Shown: in pieces, positions 42,407 to 48,346 of the stretch
Layout: every line of letters begins with the position of its first letter
Position numbering within the stretch: the stretch's first letter is position 1
Assembly: GCA_003485185.1 (NCBI GenBank)
Contig: DNAS01000102.1
Span: 1 to 48,346 of the forward strand
Length of the DNA stretch: 48,346 nt
Source: Phycisphaerales bacterium
GTDB taxonomy: Bacteria > Planctomycetota > Phycisphaerae > SM23-33
Reading direction: 5' to 3'
Notes under the pieces: model-generated
Database searches by the model: none
What the model saw: the letters and a program-made list of their open reading frames with translations, nothing else
What the model was told of the DNA's origin: nothing
Made by a program: the position numbers and the translations under genes

Positions 42407-45181
42407 CTAGTCCACGCGAATGCTTCCGTCCAGTCCCAAGTCCTTGATTACCTGCCGCAATTCCGCCTGAAGGCTGTCGGCGGCTGGGCCGTCAGCGCTG
42501 ATGCTGAACTCGACGCGGATCGACAGATTGGTCCCGGTTCGCAGTTTCGGGAGTAGCTTCGTGCCAAGCCTGTTCCATGTCTCCGGCGGCAGGCTGCCCG
42601 CCACACGCAAGGTTCTCGCCGCCGGTTCCGGTTCGGGTTCCGGCCCTGGCTGTGGTCCGGGCTGCGGCGTTGGCTGTTGCCCTGGCTTTGGCGTGGGGGT
42701 TTCGCCCGGCTTGGGTTCGCGTTCGGGGGCGAGTTCTGGGGCTGCCTTTAGCGCCTTGGCCTTCGCCTTCAACAGAAGGAAGACCCCTTGATCGAACGTT
42801 ACCTCGTCTGGGGCAACAAGCTCGCCAAACCATACTCGCTCGTATGTTCCGCCGTCCTTTTGCCCTGACGCCAAGCCGAAGTCGCCCTTGACGACGCTAT
42901 CGACAATCCTTGACCGAAGGATGTTGTCCGGGTCGAGCAGCCGGGTGAGCGAGCCATTCAGGAAGCTCTGGCGAAGGCTCGCCAGCGGCCACGCCCCCGA
43001 TTCCTTCAACGCTGGCGGCCAATTCCGCTCGATGTAGCCTGCTCCCACGGACTCGTTCAGCAGGGCTTGGGACTTCAAGGCCGTCGTCACGCGGCCGCAA
43101 AGCGTCTCTCCGCTGCTGGAGTGACCGGCTCCAAGGTCGATAACCTTCAAGCCGTCCGGTTCCTTGCCGTCTGCAAGGACGGCGAAACGGAAACCTCCCC
43201 AAACCTCGTCTTTGGCCGCTTCCTCGGCGTCGGCAACCTTGGACTGGATTTCAGCCCGATCCGTCTTGTCGAAGTCGCCGCCAAGCGTTCCGTCGGCGAT
43301 CTCCTTGCCGACTCGCCTCCAAGCAAGCCAGAGTTCGACCTTATCACGCAGGTCGCGTCCCGGCTTCTTGATGCACCACACGAGCGATCCGGGGTACAGC
43401 CGGGGGGATTTGCCCCGTTGCTTCGTCCACTCGGCTATCTGGTCGCGTAGCGACCCGCCCCCCGACCACTCTGACGCGGGATCGACGATAACGAGCGTCA
43501 GTTTGGGCGTGTCCTGGACGGCAGCGCCGTCGGCCGGGAAGGGAACCAGGGGGATGCTGGCCTTGTGCTCAAACTCCTTCTGGATCAGCGCCCGCGTCGC
43601 GGGCGTGATCTCGGTGTCTTCATCCAGGGAAGCCCTACGGTCGCTGACGACCTTCTTCATCGTCGGCTGGTGGCCGATCCTGAACCCGTCCGAACCAACG
43701 CGCCGGACGAAATACGATTTGTCTTCCAACGCAAAGGCCGCGTTGTCGATGGATGTCGTGTCGATCTCCGGTTCGCCAAGGGCGAACCGCAGTTCGGGCA
43801 GGTGGGCCATGCGGTCGGTCTGCCCGCCGGACGATTCAAACAAGATCGCCGTCCCTACCCGACGATGGATGTTGCGGAGAACCCCCTTGGTGTCCGCATC
43901 CAGGGCGCGGGCGTGGGACTGGTTGCCGCAAACGTCGGCGTCAATCGCGGCCACAAGCCGCGATTCGCCCAACTGCCCCAGAACCACGCTACGGAATTCG
44001 GCAACGTCCAATGGGGCTGAGCCAACCGTGATCAGCGGCTCTCGCCGGGCGTCAGTGAAGCCCGTGCGGTACGCCCACGAAATCCACTGCGCCAGCATCG
44101 CCAACGTGCCTCGCGTCTGCTGGTACTGCGGAAGGGCCTGCCACTTCCGCTGAAATACGGACAGGGTTGCCGGGTGGAACGGGTAACACGACTCGAATCG
44201 CTGCCGGAGATAGTCGCGGGCCTTGGCCTCCGTCGCGGCCGTGTCCACGGCCGTCCATTCGGGCGGAAGCTGGGCGCGTCGCTCGAAACACCAATCCGCG
44301 TAAGCCTTGGCGACGCTCTTGCGGATGCGGTCGTTGCCGATGTCCTCAAACAGGCGGCGGCGGACGACTTCGCTGATCTCGGTCTCGTCGTTGGCGATCA
44401 GGTCTTTGGCTACGCGGCGGACAACCTTCGTGATCTTGTCCTGCCACTGCATGTCCCAATCGGTCATCTCGACCTGGCTGCGGGGAAGGCTGATCATGGC
44501 CGCCCCGTGCGTCGTGCCGGTCGTGGCGACGGTCAGGTTCTGGATGAAGGCGTGGAACTGCTCGGCCATGCCGCGATGCCGGTTCATGAAGTTGAGCACT
44601 TCGTCAAACAGCAGCAGAACCGGCCTGCCAGCGGCCTTGAACACGCGATCCAGGGCCTTCGTGCCGGGGGGCGTGTTCTTCGCGGTCGGGCCAAGCTCCT
44701 CGATGCCCTTTTCCCCGGCAAGCTGCCACGCGATGTCCAGCCACGGGGTTTCCCGGCCCTTCTGCGGGTCCCAAGCGTTGCCGACGAACGCGGCAACCGT
44801 CGCCTTCGGCACTTCGCTGATGCCCGCCTCGCGGAGCAACTCACCGACGCCGGGAAACTCGGCCGCCTTCGCCCCGGTGGTGGCCAGGTGGTACAGGGCG
44901 GCCAGCGTGTGGGTCTTGCCGCCGCCGAACTGCGTGATCAGCGTCATAACCGGGGCGGTGTTGGTGGTCTGCCCGGCCAGCCGTCGCAAGACCATCCCGG
45001 CGTGTTCGCGCAAGGCCCGCGTGAAGCACGTCCTGGCGAAGAACTGCCTGGGGTCGCGGTAGTCCTCCGGGGCGGTCTTGGCGATCACCTGTTCCAAGTG
45101 AATCGCGAACTCGTCCGGGTTGAAGGAACGGCCCTCGCGGACTTCCTTGCGCGGTGTCGCTATTTTGTACCAAGGTTCCAC
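42407..45181 (-). CDS. DUF499-family ATPase of a methylase-linked defence system
   Basis: A 924-residue protein with an N-terminal P-loop ATPase. Walker A is TQFGGGKTHTL (83-93) and Walker B is VLLLFDEVLNFM at about 190-201. The start MEPWYKIATPRKEVREG and the layout fit DUF499 proteins that accompany DUF1156 methyltransferases in defence islands (Hma-type and related systems). Near the C-terminus a proline/glutamate-rich linker (about 850-880, repeated PxPGP units) precedes a small final domain. The start is GTG at 45181. It lies 16 bases after the probable nuclease gene and 11 bases before TIR-APAZ. The biochemical role is unknown; ATP-driven DNA handling together with the methylase is likely. 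Confidence 0.85.
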   Translation of the reverse strand: MEPWYKIATPRKEVREGRSFNPDEFAIHLEQVIAKTAPEDYRDPRQFFARTCFTRALREHAGMVLRRLAGQTTNTAPVMTLITQFGGGKTHTLAALYHLATTGAKAAEFPGVGELLREAGISEVPKATVAAFVGNAWDPQKGRETPWLDIAWQLAGEKGIEELGPTAKNTPPGTKALDRVFKAAGRPVLLLFDEVLNFMNRHRGMAEQFHAFIQNLTVATTGTTHGAAMISLPRSQVEMTDWDMQWQDKITKVVRRVAKDLIANDETEISEVVRRRLFEDIGNDRIRKSVAKAYADWCFERRAQLPPEWTAVDTAATEAKARDYLRQRFESCYPFHPATLSVFQRKWQALPQYQQTRGTLAMLAQWISWAYRTGFTDARREPLITVGSAPLDVAEFRSVVLGQLGESRLVAAIDADVCGNQSHARALDADTKGVLRNIHRRVGTAILFESSGGQTDRMAHLPELRFALGEPEIDTTSIDNAAFALEDKSYFVRRVGSDGFRIGHQPTMKKVVSDRRASLDEDTEITPATRALIQKEFEHKASIPLVPFPADGAAVQDTPKLTLVIVDPASEWSGGGSLRDQIAEWTKQRGKSPRLYPGSLVWCIKKPGRDLRDKVELWLAWRRVGKEIADGTLGGDFDKTDRAEIQSKVADAEEAAKDEVWGGFRFAVLADGKEPDGLKVIDLGAGHSSSGETLCGRVTTALKSQALLNESVGAGYIERNWPPALKESGAWPLASLRQSFLNGSLTRLLDPDNILRSRIVDSVVKGDFGLASGQKDGGTYERVWFGELVAPDEVTFDQGVFLLLKAKAKALKAAPELAPEREPKPGETPTPKPGQQPTPQPGPQPGPEPEPEPAARTLRVAGSLPPETWNRLGTKLLPKLRTGTNLSIRVEFSISADGPAADSLQAELRQVIKDLGLDGSIRVD

Positions 45182-45197
45182 ATCTGCCTCACATTCG

Positions 45198-46292
45198 CTA
45201 TTGCTCGTCGGACTCGCGTGTCACGTACTCCCCGAAAACATCATCCCAATCAATCGGAACGGCAGATCCCCCAAGGGTGATCACAAGAACTCGGCTCGGT
45301 GCAGGCGTTCCACCCATGATGACATGACCTGCGGAGCAAGGGTCGCGGACAAGGACTCCTTGTTCAGAGCCTTCATCCATGAGGGCAAAAGTGATAAAGG
45401 ATGCGAAGTCGAACCCGGCGGAACGGCCCTCTGCTGAGACCTCACCCAGTGTGCGACTTGATTTCTGCTCTTGTGCTTTCTTGATGTCGTCTTCAAAACG
45501 TGATGCAGAGACAATTGTCGGGGCTAAGTTCCAGCCGGATTCTTCCCAAGCGTGATACAGCATGTAATACCCAAGCCCCTTGCGGCCCAGCATGGCTTTG
45601 GCCTGGTCCAGATCAATTCGAGCTTGCCCAGAAGCTCCAACCTTCTTCGCCTGAAGGCGAACTACTTTGAAGAACTCCTCACGGCCGAATAGATTCGCGT
45701 GGACGATTATCCCAAGGTCTGCGCCGGTCGTGCTCTCCCGGCGTGCAGTCGCAGTATCCGCGTAATAGATCGAACACCGTGATTCTCTGGCGTCTGACGA
45801 ACCAGCGCAGAGTTCGTGCCAGCTCGAAGCAAGCGTCTCCAGCCGGTTAACCATCAGCGATACCAGGTGACCTGTGAGCCTCTCTTCGTGGCTCCAGTAC
45901 GGGACAAACCGGGTTACAAACTCGTGTTCGGCAGCGGCCATTGCCCAGAACAGAGCCCACAACGGCTCTGGCGCAAAACAACCTGGTGACCCAAGCAACT
46001 CAACGAAGAACCCCGATGGGTGGGGATAGCCACGGCCGAATCTCCTGTGAAAGAAAGGCCCATCGAAGAACCATTCCGGCATGCCGAAGGGTGATCCAAC
46101 GCGAGCGAAGACACCGGATTCAACCACCAGCTCAAGTGTGTGCCGGAAGATGTCGTCGTAGTGCCGTAGCGCACCGAAGCCATACCGGCTTCGCGAAGGT
46201 GCTTCGGCTATCTCACGTGCTCTCGCCATATAGCGTTTCCACCTATCGGTCTGTTCGTCTTGAGCCGATGCGGGCATTTCATCTTTGGCCAT
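45198..46292 (-). CDS. Uncharacterised protein with a probable PD-(D/E)XK-like site
   Basis: A 364-residue protein with AAGGA before ATG 46292. The N-terminal half is rich in aromatic residues and does not suggest a family. At 186-217, ESTTGADLGIIV is followed about 20 residues later by VVRLQAKK. The spacing of a glutamate, GAD and QxK is that of divergent PD-(D/E)XK nuclease-like folds, in which Asp192, Gln214 and Lys216 would be the active residues. It occupies the place where DUF499/DUF1156 loci often have a small accessory protein such as DUF3780, but I cannot confirm that family. The gene lies 34 bases after the methyltransferase and 16 before the ATPase, so it is part of the operon. A role as nuclease or DNA sensor is inference. 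Confidence 0.7.
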   Translation of the reverse strand: MAKDEMPASAQDEQTDRWKRYMARAREIAEAPSRSRYGFGALRHYDDIFRHTLELVVESGVFARVGSPFGMPEWFFDGPFFHRRFGRGYPHPSGFFVELLGSPGCFAPEPLWALFWAMAAAEHEFVTRFVPYWSHEERLTGHLVSLMVNRLETLASSWHELCAGSSDARESRCSIYYADTATARRESTTGADLGIIVHANLFGREEFFKVVRLQAKKVGASGQARIDLDQAKAMLGRKGLGYYMLYHAWEESGWNLAPTIVSASRFEDDIKKAQEQKSSRTLGEVSAEGRSAGFDFASFITFALMDEGSEQGVLVRDPCSAGHVIMGGTPAPSRVLVITLGGSAVPIDWDDVFGEYVTRESDEQ

Positions 46293-46326
46293 ACATGCAG
46301 TCCTTTCTTGCTGGCCGCCGCTCCGC

Positions 46327-48324
46327 CTATCGCGGAACCGCCAGCAGCATCGCGTCTAGCAGGCGTTTCTCTTCGCTGTCTCGGGGGTATAGGGCTGACA
46401 AGGCGTTCGCCAGCCGCAGGAAATCCGGGCCGCGCTGCTGCTCGCCCTGGATCAGGGAACGTAAGGCGTTGGACTGCCCCCCGGCCTGGAGAAGCATGGC
46501 GGCGTGAACGCGGTCCAACGTGGTGGCCTGCTTCTGTGTCTGCATGTCCAGGTCGGACGCCTCCATGATGGGCTTCTTGCCTCGTCCACGGGGCTTCGCC
46601 TTGACGGGCTGTGCGTTCTGCATCTCCTGAAAGAGAAGGGGCTGAATGTTCTTGGCCGGGTCTTCCTCAAGCCAAGCGGCCACTTTGTGGACGCTACTTT
46701 CTCCAAATAGCTGCTTGGCCCGCTCCGCGATGGGAAGTAGCCGGACAATGCCTTTATCGGTCTCAATGATCCGGTCTTCCCATCTCGGTAGCTGAATGCC
46801 CAGCGGCTGGGCAAAGCGGCGCACCACGTCGAAAATCAAAGTGAAGCCGTCCTTCTTGCCGTTAGTAGCGCCGTCTTCATCGTCCTCGCCCTCCGCCTCC
46901 TCGTCGTCGGCCGTCTTCCCGTTCTCCTTTGCTGCCTCAGTGCTTTGCAGCGTCCAAAGGAACAGGGCTGTAAGTCGGGCGTCCTCCTCCAACGCTCCGG
47001 CTGCCCCATTGCGGGCCTTGGCCTCGGCCGTGCCAAGTACCTGTTCCAAGGCCGTGCGGCCTACAACTTCCCACACCTTCGGCAGGTACTCGGCCAGCTT
47101 CACTTCCCGGCCATCAGCGGTTTCAACGCGGCTGTACCGGCTGAATATCTCCAAAGCCGGGCCGATGCAGCCAAACACAAGGTCCGCCCCGCGAATGCCC
47201 TCACCCTGTAGGCGTTCGATCCATTGGCCTACTCGCGGGGGAAGTTCCCGCAGTACCTCCGCCCAATCGCCGACGGTGGCTTCGTCCGATCTCGGTCGGC
47301 ACACAAGGTGAATGCTCGTGTCTAGAGCAGCCGAATCCCGCGCACGAAGCCGTGATGACATTTCAGTGGCGAGTGGCCACGATCCAGTGATCGTCCAGCC
47401 GCCATTGATCATGCCCGAAAGAAGGGCCTCCCAGCCCTCCGTCGTCTTATGAGCGAACACAACGGTTCCAATCCCGTCCTCGCGCAAAACACGCCGCCCA
47501 ACGGCAAATGCTGCCCCTATCTTCGTCTCAAAATACGCCTTGTCCTTGGTCTTCCCCGTGCCGTCTTGCCGTTGTTCATCCTGGACGGCCTCGGCGGTCT
47601 TGGGCGTCAAAGGGTTGCTCGCGTCGTACTTGTTGCGGAGGAGCGGACTTTCGGGAAGCGCCCGACGCAGCCAGACGAAGAAGAAGTCCGACAGGTCAGA
47701 GTACGGAATCGCGTCGTAGTAAGGTGGATCGGTGAACCACACGGCTACGGAATCATCCGGCAGTAGTTGCTCACACGCATCGGCCTGGGACACAAGATGG
47801 GCAGGGCGACGAACGGCAAATTCGCGAAGCAGGTGCATGGTCCGGGCCAATGCCGTGTCGAGCGATCCGCTGTATTCTGAAAGGGGAAGTGGTTCAACGT
47901 AGTCCCATTTCATTGGGATTGCCCAACGACTCAGCATGTGCGCTGGACGCTCTCCGACGTTATGCCAGACCGTCAGGGCGTTATTCAGATCGATGACCTT
48001 GCTGATTAGCAGGGTCACTAGAGGGCGAATCCCCTCGGGAGCGCAATCGTGAATCAGGCGGCACAGCGTGCCGACTGCAAGAGCCTGCCTGGTCGAGAAA
48101 AGATCGCCCCATGCGGTCATGCCGTAGCGCTGCACACGAAAACCGAGTGTGCCGATCGGTGGCAAAGGCTCGTTCGGGACCGGGCAAAGACCCCGGCCGC
48201 CCTCTCGTTTCCATCTCGACACCCGCTTCTCTAGTTCAACCTGAGCCAGATGGACTGCACGATAGTCCTCCGGCACGGCGGTTCGGTAGACGCGTGCATC
48301 CTCGCCGGGCGGAACGGTCGCCAC
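46327..48324 (-). CDS. DUF1156-type adenine DNA methyltransferase, N-terminus beyond the window and apparent frameshift
   Basis: The main frame (665 residues from GTG 48324) has the methylase catalytic motif DPPYYDAIPYSDLSDFFFVWLRR (DPPY at 199-202), RYGMTAWGDLFSTRQALAVGTL and later GTVVFAHKTTEGWEALL, all typical of DUF1156 proteins. An acidic low-complexity stretch follows (DDEEAEGEDDEDG). Full-length relatives are longer and begin with the DUF1156 domain. A TGA lies just upstream of the GTG in this frame, but another frame reads KREML directly before the family-like LAVATVPPGED, so a frameshift near 48330 probably splits the gene, or the contig end is wrong. It is the first visible gene of the operon with the PD-(D/E)XK-like protein, DUF499, TIR-APAZ and Argonaute. 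Confidence 0.82.
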   Translation of the reverse strand: MATVPPGEDARVYRTAVPEDYRAVHLAQVELEKRVSRWKREGGRGLCPVPNEPLPPIGTLGFRVQRYGMTAWGDLFSTRQALAVGTLCRLIHDCAPEGIRPLVTLLISKVIDLNNALTVWHNVGERPAHMLSRWAIPMKWDYVEPLPLSEYSGSLDTALARTMHLLREFAVRRPAHLVSQADACEQLLPDDSVAVWFTDPPYYDAIPYSDLSDFFFVWLRRALPESPLLRNKYDASNPLTPKTAEAVQDEQRQDGTGKTKDKAYFETKIGAAFAVGRRVLREDGIGTVVFAHKTTEGWEALLSGMINGGWTITGSWPLATEMSSRLRARDSAALDTSIHLVCRPRSDEATVGDWAEVLRELPPRVGQWIERLQGEGIRGADLVFGCIGPALEIFSRYSRVETADGREVKLAEYLPKVWEVVGRTALEQVLGTAEAKARNGAAGALEEDARLTALFLWTLQSTEAAKENGKTADDEEAEGEDDEDGATNGKKDGFTLIFDVVRRFAQPLGIQLPRWEDRIIETDKGIVRLLPIAERAKQLFGESSVHKVAAWLEEDPAKNIQPLLFQEMQNAQPVKAKPRGRGKKPIMEASDLDMQTQKQATTLDRVHAAMLLQAGGQSNALRSLIQGEQQRGPDFLRLANALSALYPRDSEEKRLLDAMLLAVPR

Positions 48325-48346
48325 GGCTAGAGCATTTCACGCTTGA

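Overview
The window looks like part of a Planctomycetota chromosome, probably of the Phycisphaerae type and probably a metagenome contig. The evidence is high GC, a prepilin-like protein with the N-terminal helix common in that group, a LamG/jellyroll secreted protein, and FemAB-like and XrtA/PEP-CTERM-type polysaccharide genes. The assignment rests on protein style only; there is no rRNA or other phylogenetic marker.

Bases 1 to about 22,300 are a surface-polysaccharide locus. The minus-strand genes at 1-6,885 are a near-complete WbpA/B/E/D/I-type set for a UDP-2,3-diacetamido-2,3-dideoxy-mannuronic acid-like sugar, with an extra short nucleotide-sugar dehydrogenase-like gene. A LamG protein gene is set among them on the other strand. 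From 7.3 to 19.9 kb the plus strand carries a prepilin-like protein, a hexapeptide acyltransferase, a Wzx-like flippase, three or more glycosyltransferases, a polymerase/ligase-like membrane protein, an aminotransferase, a FemAB-like protein and an XrtA-type polysaccharide deacetylase. From 22.3 down to 19.9 kb the minus strand carries another aminotransferase, the C-terminal remnant of a heparinase II/III-like protein and a GNAT acetyltransferase.

From 22.7 to 29.6 kb the genes are ordinary chromosomal ones: a large hybrid sensor kinase with a built-in substrate-binding domain and its own clear promoter, a rubrerythrin, and a DUF485/sodium-solute symporter pair.

At 29,671-29,713 lies the 3' part of a tRNA-Gly, broken in the anticodon loop. 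I read this as the left attachment site of a genomic island that runs rightward past the end of the window. The island holds an AbiE toxin-antitoxin pair, a giant methylase-helicase of the DarB-like plasmid/ICE class with a small partner gene, and then about 1.7 kb without a convincing protein gene. That stretch contains an exact 34-nt group II intron domain V and, just after it, about 850 nt of densely folded RNA with several GNRA-capped stems. It leads into a protein gene of unknown function.

The right end (48.3 to 39.5 kb, minus strand) is a tight five-gene defence operon: DUF1156-type adenine methyltransferase, a probable PD-(D/E)XK-like protein, a DUF499 ATPase, then TIR-APAZ and a short Argonaute. 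A SPARTA module is therefore placed directly downstream of, and probably co-transcribed with, a methylase/ATPase defence system. The most interesting items are this composite operon, the long structured RNA plus unknown ORF, and the tRNA-Gly attachment site.
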